Source: Kitasatospora cinereorecta (GTDB taxonomy: Bacteria > Actinomycetota > Actinomycetes > Streptomycetales > Streptomycetaceae). Taken from it: 64,000 bases of DNA. The notes under the pieces are model-generated. The model was not told where the DNA came from and ran no database searches. It worked only from the letters and a program-made list of their open reading frames with translations. Each line of letters begins with the position of its first letter. The first letter of the stretch is position 1. Below are positions 1 to 12,207 of the stretch, in pieces. The position numbers were made by a program, and so were the translations under genes. The DNA lies in contig NZ_JAMZDX010000005.1 of assembly GCF_024172095.1 (NCBI RefSeq), positions 62,001 to 126,000 on the forward strand, written 5' to 3'.

Positions 1-1228
1 GGGTGATCAGGTGCAGCTCGTACAGGCGGGGGCTCCAGTGGATCTCGCCGGTGCGCAGGTCCTCCTCGAACCCGCCGACCCGGGCCAGGCGCTGGGCCTG
101 GGCGAGCAGTTCGGCCTGCCGCCGGTCCTCCTCGGTGAGGCGCCAGACCAGCAGCAGCCGTTCGCCGTCGGGCGCGGCCGCCAATCGGACGGTGGTGGCC
201 CGGGGCGTGCCCTCGACGGGGAAGGTGAGCCGCAGCTCGGTCGGCTCCAGCGGCCGGCCGGCCCGGTGGACGTGCACCAGGCGGTCGAGCAGGCCCTCCG
301 CGGCGGCCATGGGGTAGGCCTCGCTGAGCAGCCGGCTCTCCAGGGTGTGCGGCGGGCGGCCGGCCGGGTCGGCGAAGGAGCGGTTGACCCGCCGGATGCG
401 GAAGTCGGTGACGGCGCCGTCCGGTTGCAGGACGGGGTCGAGCAGCAGGGCCGGGTCGAGGACGGCGTCGACGGTCGCCGTCTCCGGTCCGCCGGTCCCG
501 GACCGAGGCACGTCGGGCGGCTGCGCCGCCGGTGCCGGCTCCCCCGGTCCGGGGTCCTCGGCGAGTGCCAGGGCGGCCACTTCGGCGAGCGCGGCCAGCC
601 GCCGGCGGCCCGCGGGCGCCGGCGCGTCGGGCCGCTCGGGCCAGGCGAGTTCCAGCACCCCGGTGAGCCGCCCGCGCCGCTGGAGCGGCAACGCCATCCG
701 GTACGGGGCGAGGGCCAGCCCGGGTGCGGGCCGGTCCGGGCCGTCGGGGCCGAACTCGGCCGCCTCGCGCGCCACCCGCTGGGCGGCGGTGTCGACGTCG
801 GGCGGCACCCGGTCCCAGCCGGCCAGGTCGTCGGCCCGGAACCCGGCGGATCCGACCAGGACCAGCGAGCCGCCCGGGCCGAGCGTCCACAGGATCACCC
901 CGGTGGCGCCGGCCATCGGGGCGGCGCCGGCCAGCACCGCGGCGGCGGCCGGGTCGCCCTCGCGGGCCCGGTCGTCCGCCGGCTCCGGCACCGGCCGGAC
1001 CTGGGCGGAGGCGGCGGGGGCGGCGGTGTCGGGTGCCAGTTCGGCGACGATGTCCGCGGCCAGCTCGGGGACGGTGAGGTGGACCCGTTCGGCCAGTTCG
1101 GCCAGCTGCCGGGCGGCGTCGGCGGGCGGGCAGTGCAGGCGCGCGGCCAGGACGCCGGTGGCCATCGCGACCAGCCATCCCGGGGGGCGGGCCTCGGCGG
1201 CCGCGGTCGGCGGGTCGGTGGCCGGCAT
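1..1228 (-). CDS. ANTAR/GAF/PAS sensor protein (3' end outside window)
   Basis: The ATG at 1228 opens a frame that runs without a stop off the left edge (about 409 codons visible). The first 65 residues resemble an ANTAR helix bundle (GVLAARLHCPPADAARQL). A GAF-like region follows at about 85-230 (ILWTLGPGGSLVLVGSAGFR), then a PAS-like region (VTDFRIRRVNRSFADPAG) and the start of a second PAS (RVGGFEEDLRTGEIHWSPR). Proteins with this order in Streptomyces usually end in a SpoIIE/PP2C phosphatase or another output module, which would lie beyond base 1. It starts 6 bases after the stop of the hybrid kinase on the same strand, so the two are probably co-transcribed and may share a signalling pathway. 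The domain calls are mine by eye; the output domain is unknown. Confidence 0.75.
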   Translation of the reverse strand, partial: MPATDPPTAAAEARPPGWLVAMATGVLAARLHCPPADAARQLAELAERVHLTVPELAADIVAELAPDTAAPAASAQVRPVPEPADDRAREGDPAAAAVLAGAAPMAGATGVILWTLGPGGSLVLVGSAGFRADDLAGWDRVPPDVDTAAQRVAREAAEFGPDGPDRPAPGLALAPYRMALPLQRRGRLTGVLELAWPERPDAPAPAGRRRLAALAEVAALALAEDPGPGEPAPAAQPPDVPRSGTGGPETATVDAVLDPALLLDPVLQPDGAVTDFRIRRVNRSFADPAGRPPHTLESRLLSEAYPMAAAEGLLDRLVHVHRAGRPLEPTELRLTFPVEGTPRATTVRLAAAPDGERLLLVWRLTEEDRRQAELLAQAQRLARVGGFEEDLRTGEIHWSPRLYELHLIT

Positions 1229-1234
1229 GGCCGG

Positions 1235-5140
<3,906 letters not shown>

Positions 5141-5232
5141 TCTCGCATGTTTGTCCGCCTCCGACGTACTCGCACCTCGTTCCCGCGACCCGGATCACCG
5201 GACCGCCGGCGCGCCGTCGTCTCCCCCGGGCT

Positions 5233-6159
5233 TCACCGCCCCGCCCGGTCGCCCCGCTTGCCGCGGCGCAGCCGCCCGGCGGTGGGCCGCCGCCCGGCCC
5301 GGACCGCCGTGCCGCGGCGGGTCCGGGCCAGGGCCGCGGCCGCGAACGCGCCCCGCCGGGCCCGGGCGGCCAGCGTCGCGGGGTCGAGGAAGCGGCCGGC
5401 GAGCGCGCCGCCGTACACCGCGTAGCCCACCCCGATCAGCCAGGACTGCACCACCAGCACCGTCCCCACCGGCCCGTACGAGACCGCCTCGCTCGCCAGC
5501 ATCGGCGCGAACACCAGCCGCGAGAAGATCCGCAGCCCGAACAGCGCGAGCACGGTCGCCACCGCGCCCGGCAGCAGCCGCGGCCAGGGCACCCGGCCGG
5601 CCAGCAGCAGGTGCTGCAGCCACCAGAAGAACAGGGCGCCGACGATCAGCATGACCAGCACCCGCGCCAGCGGCTGGGCGGCGGTCCCGCGCCCCGGTAC
5701 TCCGCTCCAGGCGGCCACCAGGATGTAGCCGATCAGCCCGACAAGGGCGACCGCCTGTCGCCAGACGCCGTGCCAGGGGGCGGCCGGGCGGCCCCAGATC
5801 CGCGCGTAGGCGTTCTGCACGGCCGCCATCAGGGAGAGGCCGAAGACCGCGAGGGCCGCCAGGCCCAGCCCGGTGGTGGTGCTCAGCACCTGCCGCCGTG
5901 AGGCGAACAGCTGGTCGACCGAGCGGGCCTGGCGGCGGGAGAGCCCGAGGCCGTCGATGATCCAGTCGGCGATGCCGCTGCCCCGGGTCGGCGAGGCGGC
6001 CGCGATCACGATCAGCAGCGGCACCAGGGTGACGAAGCACAGCGCGGCGAACGCCATCGCCCGGTGCAACAGCTCGATCTCCCGCCCGTGCCGCCACACC
6101 GCCCGACCGGCGTCCCCCAGCTGCCGGCGTCGCGGCGGCCGGGACGCACTCCTACCCAT
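5233..6159 (-). CDS. YihY/BrkB family inner-membrane protein
   Basis: 308 residues with about six hydrophobic segments, starting with FAALCFVTLVPLLIVIAAA and including TTGLGLAALAVFGLSLMAA, ALVGLIGYILVAAW, VLVMLIVGALFFWW and VATVLALFGLRIFS. The N-terminal HGREIELLHRAMAFAALCFVTLVPL region and the YGPVGTVLVV stretch near the C terminus are typical of the YihY/virulence factor BrkB family. These are multi-pass membrane proteins; the old RNase BN name is a misassignment. The C-terminal tail is basic and cytoplasmic. The gene is followed by the hybrid kinase on the same strand after 92 bases, so a shared transcript is possible. No specific transport or enzymatic function can be read from the sequence. 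Confidence 0.85.
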   Translation of the reverse strand: MGRSASRPPRRRQLGDAGRAVWRHGREIELLHRAMAFAALCFVTLVPLLIVIAAASPTRGSGIADWIIDGLGLSRRQARSVDQLFASRRQVLSTTTGLGLAALAVFGLSLMAAVQNAYARIWGRPAAPWHGVWRQAVALVGLIGYILVAAWSGVPGRGTAAQPLARVLVMLIVGALFFWWLQHLLLAGRVPWPRLLPGAVATVLALFGLRIFSRLVFAPMLASEAVSYGPVGTVLVVQSWLIGVGYAVYGGALAGRFLDPATLAARARRGAFAAAALARTRRGTAVRAGRRPTAGRLRRGKRGDRAGR

Positions 6160-6273
6160 ACCCGACGCCTGCCCGTCCGCCGGTCGCCCAACCCCCGCCG
6201 CCGCCGTGCCGGCGCCGTTCCGCCGCGGGGATCGGCCGGTGTGAGCCGTGCGGTCGCGGGCAGACGACCCGGC

Positions 6274-6294
6274 GCGCGCGGAGACTCCGCGCGC
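6274..6294. promoter_or_regulatory. 21-bp palindrome upstream of the MFS gene
   Basis: Perfect 10-bp arms (GCGCGCGGAG / CTCCGCGCGC) around a single A, 20 bases before the MFS start codon and inside the 155-base divergent interval shared with the BrkB gene. It could be an operator or a leader hairpin. No cognate regulator is adjacent. Confidence 0.35.
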
Positions 6295-6314
6295 AGCGTA
6301 CGACGGAGGCCGTC

Positions 6315-7859
6315 ATGGTCGACACGGGACGTTCGTCAGGAGCGGGAAGCATCTCGGGACAGGCACGCCGCAGGCCCGGCCGACTCGATCCGGGGGTCGC
6401 GGAGCTCGATCGGGGGGTCGTGGAGACGGACGTACCCGCCCGGTTGGACCGCCTCCCGTGGTCACGGTGGCACTGGCGCATCGTGATCGGCCTCGGCACC
6501 GTCTGGATCCTGGACGGCCTCGAAGTCACCATCGTCGGCAACATGGCGGCCCGGCTCGCCCACAGCGGCAGCGGTATCAGCATCACCACCGCCCAGGTCA
6601 CCACCGTCGCCGCCGCCGTCTACGTCGCCGGCGCGTGCAGCGGCGCGCTGTTCTTCGGCTGGCTGACCGACCGGCTGGGCCGCAAACGCCTCTTCATGGT
6701 GACCCTGGCGGTCTACCTGGCCGCCACCGCGGTGACGGCGCTGTCCTGGACCGCCTGGTTCTTCTTCCTCTGCCGCTTCTTCACCGGCTTCGGCATCGGC
6801 GGCGAGTACGCGGCGATCAACTCGGCCATCGACGAGCTGATCCCGGCCCGGGTCCGCGGCCGCATCGACCTGATCATCAACGGCAGCTTCTGGATCGGCG
6901 CGGCTGTCGGCGCGTTCGCCTCGATCGCGCTGCTGAACACCGTCCTGTTCGCGACGGACGTCGGCTGGCGGCTGGCGTTCGGCATCGGTGTGGTGCTCGG
7001 CCTGGTGATCCTGCTGGTCCGCCGGCACGTGCCGGAGAGCCCGCGCTGGCTGTTCACCCACGGCCGCCCGGACGAGGCCGAGCGGGTGGTCGCCGACGCC
7101 GAACGGACCGTCGAGCGCGAGACCGGCGCCGAACTTCCGCCGGTGGAGGGCGATCCGATCCGGATCCGGGAGCGCGGCCCGATCGGCTTCGTCACCATCG
7201 CCCGCACCCTGGTCTCCAGCTACCCCAGGCGCACCACCCTGGGCCTCGCCCTCTTCATCGGCCAGGCGTTCCTGTACAACTCGATCACCTTCGGGTACGC
7301 GGTCATCCTGACCGGCTTCTTCAAGGTGCCGGAGGGCAACACCGGGTACTACTTCGCGGTGATCGCCGTCGGCAACTTTCTCGGCCCGCTGCTGCTCGGC
7401 CGCTTCTTCGACTCGGTCGGCCGAAAGCCCATGATCGCCGGCACCTACATCGGCTCCGGTGTGCTGCTGTTCGCCACCGCCTGGCTGTTCCACCGGGGCT
7501 CCCTGGACGCCACCACCATGACGGCCTGCTGGACCGGCGTGCTCTTCCTCGCCTCCGCCGGGGCCAGCGCGGCCTACCTGACCGTCAGCGAGATCTTCCC
7601 GCTGGAGACCCGCGCCCTGTGCATCGCGTTCTTCTACGCAGTGGGTACGGCGGTGGGCGGCATCACCGGCCCGCTGCTCTTCAACGGCCTGGTCAGCAGC
7701 GGCAACGTCGGCGACGCGACGCTGGCATTCTGCATCGGCGCCGCCCTGATGGCGATCGCGGGCCTGGTCGAGGCGGTGATCGGCGTCAAGGCGGAGCGGC
7801 GCAGCCTCGAATCGCTCGCCTCGCCGCTGAGCGAGGTCGGGAGCAGCGCCCCGGCCTGA
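6315..7859 (+). CDS. MFS transporter, sugar/aromatic-acid porter type
   Basis: 514 residues. About 45 charged N-terminal residues precede twelve predicted membrane helices. The first helix has the DGLEVTIVG motif with an acidic residue typical of metabolite/proton symporters of this family. The loop 2-3 motif GWLTDRLGRKR, the RFFTGFGIGGEYAAI signature in helix 4, VPESPRW after helix 6 and FDSVGRK in the second-half loop are all present, so the protein looks intact. Start chosen at ATG 6315 because GGAGG lies at 6305-6309. It probably exchanges a small organic acid or sugar with protons; the substrate cannot be deduced. It stands alone, convergent with the next gene across a strong hairpin. 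Confidence 0.9.
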   Translation: MVDTGRSSGAGSISGQARRRPGRLDPGVAELDRGVVETDVPARLDRLPWSRWHWRIVIGLGTVWILDGLEVTIVGNMAARLAHSGSGISITTAQVTTVAAAVYVAGACSGALFFGWLTDRLGRKRLFMVTLAVYLAATAVTALSWTAWFFFLCRFFTGFGIGGEYAAINSAIDELIPARVRGRIDLIINGSFWIGAAVGAFASIALLNTVLFATDVGWRLAFGIGVVLGLVILLVRRHVPESPRWLFTHGRPDEAERVVADAERTVERETGAELPPVEGDPIRIRERGPIGFVTIARTLVSSYPRRTTLGLALFIGQAFLYNSITFGYAVILTGFFKVPEGNTGYYFAVIAVGNFLGPLLLGRFFDSVGRKPMIAGTYIGSGVLLFATAWLFHRGSLDATTMTACWTGVLFLASAGASAAYLTVSEIFPLETRALCIAFFYAVGTAVGGITGPLLFNGLVSSGNVGDATLAFCIGAALMAIAGLVEAVIGVKAERRSLESLASPLSEVGSSAPA

Positions 7860-7864
7860 CTCCC

Positions 7865-7913
7865 CGGCCCCGGCGTGGCCCCGGCTTGATGCTGTCGCTG
7901 CCCGCCGGGGCCG
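7865..7913. terminator. bidirectional hairpin between convergent genes
   Basis: Ten-base arms CGGCCCCGGC (7865-7874) and GCCGGGGCCG (7904-7913) with a 29-base loop, in the 63-base gap between the MFS stop and the convergent gene ending at 7923. There is no U-tract, as is common for actinobacterial terminators. Confidence 0.5.
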
Positions 7914-7922
7914 CGCCGGGCG

Positions 7923-8297
7923 CTACTGCGGGGCGAGGACGTCCTGGTGCGCCCCGTCGAGGACGAAGCCGTTGTCGAACCGGACCCGGACCGTCACCCG
8001 ACGCCCCCGCTCCCGGTGCGCGGCCCACTCGACCTCCAGCGAGGCGATCTCCGCCGCCAGCCGCTCCCGGCTCGCCGCCGGCATGGTGTGCCCGTAGTCC
8101 TCGAACAGCGCCTTGAGCCGCTGGTACTCGCGGACCGCCTCGCTCTCCGGGAGTTCCCCGTCCACCCGCTCGACGGTGCCCTCGAGCCCGGCGGCCAGCG
8201 ACAGGAACCCGACGGCGGCCTCGGGCTCCCCGGCGACCGCCTCACCGATCCCCAGGTCCGCCACCAGCCTGACGCGCCGTCCTTCCTCCAGGGCCAT
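7923..8297 (-). CDS. conserved hypothetical protein, 124 aa
   Basis: Not recognised as a named family. The reading frame continues upstream to 8351, but the ATG at 8297 (MALEEGRRVRLV) is preferred: the extra 18 residues are low-complexity Arg/Gly, and an AGAGG lies about 13 bases upstream. The product is soluble and acidic in its middle. It has a predicted helical pair (SEAVREYQRLKALFEDYG and SRERLAAEIASLEVEWAAH) between two beta-rich ends (VRLVADLGIGEAV and VTVRVRFDNGFVLDG). No membrane segment or cysteines. It lies between the MFS gene (convergent) and the large kinase gene (same strand, 124 bases upstream). Confidence 0.6.
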   Translation of the reverse strand: MALEEGRRVRLVADLGIGEAVAGEPEAAVGFLSLAAGLEGTVERVDGELPESEAVREYQRLKALFEDYGHTMPAASRERLAAEIASLEVEWAAHRERGRRVTVRVRFDNGFVLDGAHQDVLAPQ

Positions 8298-8421
8298 CCG
8301 TCCACTGCCTCTCGATCGATCACCGCCGCGAGCCCGTCCGGCCCACGCCACCGGCCATTATCCGCCGTCGCGAGCTCCCGGGCCGAGCACGGTGCGCCTC
8401 GGACAGGCGCACTCGTCCACA

Positions 8422-11400
8422 TCATCGCCTCGGTCCGCACGTCGGTTGATAGGGCAGTCCGGGAATGTACTCCGCCCACTGTTCCCGGCTGAGCGGGCCG
8501 ACCTCGGCGCACATCGCCTGGGCGATCGCCGCTTGGCCGATGGGGACCGTGTACGTCGCTCCGTATTCGTCGATGGCGGTGAGCCGGGAACCGTCCGGTG
8601 AGAAGGAGAGCGCGACGACCTGGTTCACGATGCCGTTGATCGCCACGCCCACGAGGCTCTGGCGGGTGAGGTCCCACAGCTTCACCTGGAAGACCGACCC
8701 CGACTCCTGGGCCACCGCGTACAGCGTCGCATCGGGCGACACTGCGCTCGCGGCCGCGCTGCCGTGATTCGGCTCAGCCGGTGTGACGGTGCCGACGCGC
8801 AGCGGCTGGCCCTGGGGCTTGAGGGTCTGGGCGTTCCAGGTCCTCAGGTACGGCTGGGTGGCGGTCGGGTAGGCGAACAGCGAAGCCCCGCTGCTGCTGA
8901 GCGCATCCGCCTGCAGGTCGGACGGGCTCGGGACGAGCACGTCCCCGGCGGGGAAGGACACGCGTCCGAAGTAGGGGGTGGCCGTCACGGACTTTCCGTC
9001 GGGCGCGAAGAAGACCGCTGGATCGGGCATGGTCGTGGTGATCTCGCCGACCGACGTGTGAATCTTGCGCATGGTGCGCAGGTCCCAGTAGTCGAGCGTC
9101 GTGGCGTACCCCGGACCGGGCCCTGCGACCACGACCCCTTCGACGGCCATGAACCTGCCGTCGGGTGAGAAGGCCGCCGCGTACCACGTCAGGTTGTAGT
9201 CCGGCAGCTCGCCCCGCTGCGGGATTCCCGGCGCGCCGGTGTCGTAGAGGTCGATGCCACTGCCGTTCCATCCCGCCAGCAGGCGCCCGTCGGCGCTGAG
9301 TTGGATCCGCCCCGGCCGGCTCGGGAGGGTGCGCGTCCGGTCCGTGGAGGCGACGGCCCGGATGTCGGTCACGTCGGCGGCAAGGGGGGTGGCGTCCACC
9401 ACCAGTTTGGCCAGGGCGACGGTGGTGCGGTCCTGGCTGACGGCGGATGTCGTGTAGCTCGACCACTTCTCGGACGCCGCGGGCGGCGCCGTGATGGCGC
9501 CGATGCCGAGGATGCGAACGGTGTCGTCCTTTCCGAGGCACACGAGTTGCGAGCTGTCGCCGGTGAACCGGTACGGGGTTTCGGGGGCGCATTCACTCGC
9601 CGCCGAGGAGTACGTCAGCACGGGCCGGGACGGGTCCCGGAACGACGCCGTCGGCGTCTTCCAGACCGTGCTGCCCAGGTTGAGGAAGCGTCCGTCCTGG
9701 CTGAACGTCAGCGGGTAGGAATGGGACCCTGCGACCGTGTTCACCGGCGCGTCGACCAGCGTGAAGTGGTTGAGCGGCTTGCTCCGGTCCGCGAGGACGA
9801 CCGTGGACTGCCCGGTGGCCACCGCGACCCACTGCCCGTCCGGGCTGAAGGCCGTCGCGCTTCGGACATCGGCCGGCTTGACGCCGAGTCCGGGAGCAGG
9901 CAGCGGCTTCCCCTCCGGGAGGCTCACCCACGTGAACGGGGCGGCGCCCTGGGGGGTGAAGAAGGAGGCGGTCTTCTCGTCCGGGGAGAAGGACGCGCCC
10001 TCCCAGGGGGAGAAGAAGCTGGAGACCGAGGACAGCGAGCCCGTGCGGAAGACCGCCTTTCCGGCCCGGGTGTCCCACAGGGACATGGCGTCACCGCTGA
10101 CGGCCAGGTAGTTCCCGTGCGGGCTGAGGGCGATCCGGGCGTCCATGCCGTCCGGGATCGGGACGCGGAAGGCCGACGTCCCGGCGGCCGGGGCGAGGTG
10201 CGCAAGGTCGAGCATGAGGACGGTGTCGTCCTCGCCGAGGATCGCCGCCCGGCCGCCGTCACCGGAGACCGCGACCCGCAGGACGTTTCCGGGTGCGGTC
10301 CAGGTGCCGGTCTGCTTGCGGGTCCGCAGGTCCCAGACCTCCACGCTCGCTCCGGTCGCCCTGAGCAGGGTGCGGCCCGATCCGTCGATGGCGGCGGGAG
10401 CGATCCCGCGCTTGGTCGGGACGGTGACCGGGACGGTCGGCAGCCGGAACGCCGCGGCCTCCCACTGGCTGCGCAGCTCCAGCAGGGTGGACCAGGCCTC
10501 GGGGGTGTCGCCCAGGCTCTCGGCCGCGACGGCCAGGCGGCGGGCGAGTTCGGGATCGCTGACCCGCAGGGCCTGCGCGCCGGCGGCGACCTGGGCCGAG
10601 GTGAGGCGGCCGAGTTGGCGGGTCAGCTCCTGCTTCTGGTCGGCCAGCGTGAGCTTCTGGCCCAGGACCGTGTGCCACTGATCGTAGGCGACGCCCGCCC
10701 CGGTCACCGCGGCGATCAGCAGCAGGGCCAGCACAGCGCTCAGCGCCACGCGCAGGCGGCCGCGGCGGCGGCCCAGGGCAAAACCGCCCTCCAGGAACTC
10801 CCGCTCGGTCCGGCTCAGGACGAGATTGCGCCGGCCGGTGGCCGCCCAGTCCCTCGCCTGTTCCAGGGGCGTGCCCTGGAGCAGGTCACCGCGTTTGCGC
10901 CCGTGGTCGGCCCAGATCCGGGACGCTTCGGTCAGCCGCTGATGAACCGCGAGGCCCTCGCGTTCCTCCTGCACCCAGTCGCGCAGCCGGGGCCAGGACC
11001 GGATCAGGGCCGCGCTGGCCAGGGTCACCGTGCCGTCCTCCCAGTCCAGGACGCCGGCCTCGGTGAGAGCCGCGATGACCTTCTCCACCACCCCGTCCGT
11101 CAGTCGGCCGTCGTGGAACTCCTCCGGCCGGGCCGCCCGCAGCGTGTCCTCGGCCCGCTCGCCCGCCGCGACCAGCCGCAGGAGTATCGAGGGCACGGCC
11201 TTCTGCTCCTTGGGGTCCAGCCCCGCGAACGTCACCTCGGCCGCCTCGGCACGCGACGGCACGGCGTCCTCGGGAACCGCCGCACGCGTGACGCGCTCGA
11301 CGACGCCGGCCAGATCCGCACGCCCGACCAGCGACAGCAGGAGTTCCTCGGCGCCGGGACGTGCGTCGGGACTCTTTCCGAGCGCGGCGCGCACCAGGGC

Positions 11401-12105
11401 GTCCAGGGGCTGTGGCAGCCCGGAGGTGTCGGGCTGGTGCGTGGCGACCTGGTCGGCTATCGCCCCCACGCTGGTGCCCTCGAAGGCGTCCCGTCCGGTC
11501 GCGGCGAACAGCACCACCGCGGCCCAGCCCCAGACGTCGACCTTCCTGTCACCGGGCTCGCCGCGGTACCGCTCCGGCGGCATGTAGCGCAGCGTGCCCA
11601 TCGGCACGCCCGTCGTCGCGGTGCCCTCCATGATCCGGGCGATGCCGAAGTCGATCACGCGGGGGCCGTCCGGTCCGAGCAGGATGTTCTCCGGCTTGAA
11701 GTCACGGTGCACCACCCCGGCCCGGTGGATCGCCACCAGGGCCGCCGCGAGGCCGACCGCCAGTCGTCGGAGCTCCTCCGGACCGTAGGGACCGCCGGCG
11801 TTCACCGCGCGCCGCAGATCCGTGCCGTCGACGAACTCGCTGACGACGTACGGGGTGGCGGCGTCCAGGTCGGCTTCCAGCACCTTGGTGGTGCAGTAGG
11901 GCTCCACCTTGCTCCACGCCTGGATCTCCCGCCGCAACCGCTCACGGTCCGGCCCGTCCACCGCGCGCAGCACCTTGACCGCCACCCGCCGGCCGTCGGC
12001 GCCGTAACCCTCGTAGACGACGCCCTGGCCGCCCGAGCCGAGCCGGCCGTCCAGATAGAAACGCCCCAACTGCCGCGGGTCACCCGGCAGCAACGGTTCG
12101 GTCAC
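8422..12105 (-). CDS. membrane Ser/Thr protein kinase with C-terminal WD40 propeller
   Basis: 1227 residues. An N-terminal Hanks-type kinase (about 14-265) has the glycine loop GSGGQGVVYEG, Lys44 in VAVKVL, HRDFKPEN with catalytic Asp135, DFG Asp152 and the activation segment ending MPPERYRG, so it should be active. Residues 290-450 form a helical linker resembling the one between STAND-type NTPases and propellers (VLDWEDGTVTLASAALIRSWPRL, EREFLEGG), without a P-loop. A single membrane helix (about 455-478, ALSAVLALLLIAAVTGAGVAY) is followed by a predicted extracellular repeat region with many SPDG(R/Q/K) turns, i.e. a WD40-like beta propeller. The extracellular propeller probably senses a ligand or partner. 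It is a stand-alone gene; the substrates are unknown. Confidence 0.9.
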   Translation of the reverse strand: MTEPLLPGDPRQLGRFYLDGRLGSGGQGVVYEGYGADGRRVAVKVLRAVDGPDRERLRREIQAWSKVEPYCTTKVLEADLDAATPYVVSEFVDGTDLRRAVNAGGPYGPEELRRLAVGLAAALVAIHRAGVVHRDFKPENILLGPDGPRVIDFGIARIMEGTATTGVPMGTLRYMPPERYRGEPGDRKVDVWGWAAVVLFAATGRDAFEGTSVGAIADQVATHQPDTSGLPQPLDALVRAALGKSPDARPGAEELLLSLVGRADLAGVVERVTRAAVPEDAVPSRAEAAEVTFAGLDPKEQKAVPSILLRLVAAGERAEDTLRAARPEEFHDGRLTDGVVEKVIAALTEAGVLDWEDGTVTLASAALIRSWPRLRDWVQEEREGLAVHQRLTEASRIWADHGRKRGDLLQGTPLEQARDWAATGRRNLVLSRTEREFLEGGFALGRRRGRLRVALSAVLALLLIAAVTGAGVAYDQWHTVLGQKLTLADQKQELTRQLGRLTSAQVAAGAQALRVSDPELARRLAVAAESLGDTPEAWSTLLELRSQWEAAAFRLPTVPVTVPTKRGIAPAAIDGSGRTLLRATGASVEVWDLRTRKQTGTWTAPGNVLRVAVSGDGGRAAILGEDDTVLMLDLAHLAPAAGTSAFRVPIPDGMDARIALSPHGNYLAVSGDAMSLWDTRAGKAVFRTGSLSSVSSFFSPWEGASFSPDEKTASFFTPQGAAPFTWVSLPEGKPLPAPGLGVKPADVRSATAFSPDGQWVAVATGQSTVVLADRSKPLNHFTLVDAPVNTVAGSHSYPLTFSQDGRFLNLGSTVWKTPTASFRDPSRPVLTYSSAASECAPETPYRFTGDSSQLVCLGKDDTVRILGIGAITAPPAASEKWSSYTTSAVSQDRTTVALAKLVVDATPLAADVTDIRAVASTDRTRTLPSRPGRIQLSADGRLLAGWNGSGIDLYDTGAPGIPQRGELPDYNLTWYAAAFSPDGRFMAVEGVVVAGPGPGYATTLDYWDLRTMRKIHTSVGEITTTMPDPAVFFAPDGKSVTATPYFGRVSFPAGDVLVPSPSDLQADALSSSGASLFAYPTATQPYLRTWNAQTLKPQGQPLRVGTVTPAEPNHGSAAASAVSPDATLYAVAQESGSVFQVKLWDLTRQSLVGVAINGIVNQVVALSFSPDGSRLTAIDEYGATYTVPIGQAAIAQAMCAEVGPLSREQWAEYIPGLPYQPTCGPRR

Positions 12106-12160
12106 TTCGACTCCCTTGGTCCTGAGCGTGGTTCTCGAGCGACTGCGGGCGGACGACGCC

Positions 12161-12195
12161 GGGACCCGGCCGGACAGCGGCTCCGACCGGGTCCC
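12161..12195 (-). terminator. hairpin after the esterase gene
   Basis: Arms GGGACCCGG (12161-12169) and CCGGGTCCC (12187-12195), extendable with one mismatch, 13 bases beyond the esterase stop and before the start of the kinase gene on the same strand. Likely ends the esterase transcript. Confidence 0.5.
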
Positions 12196-12207
12196 GACGC
12201 GCCCGCG

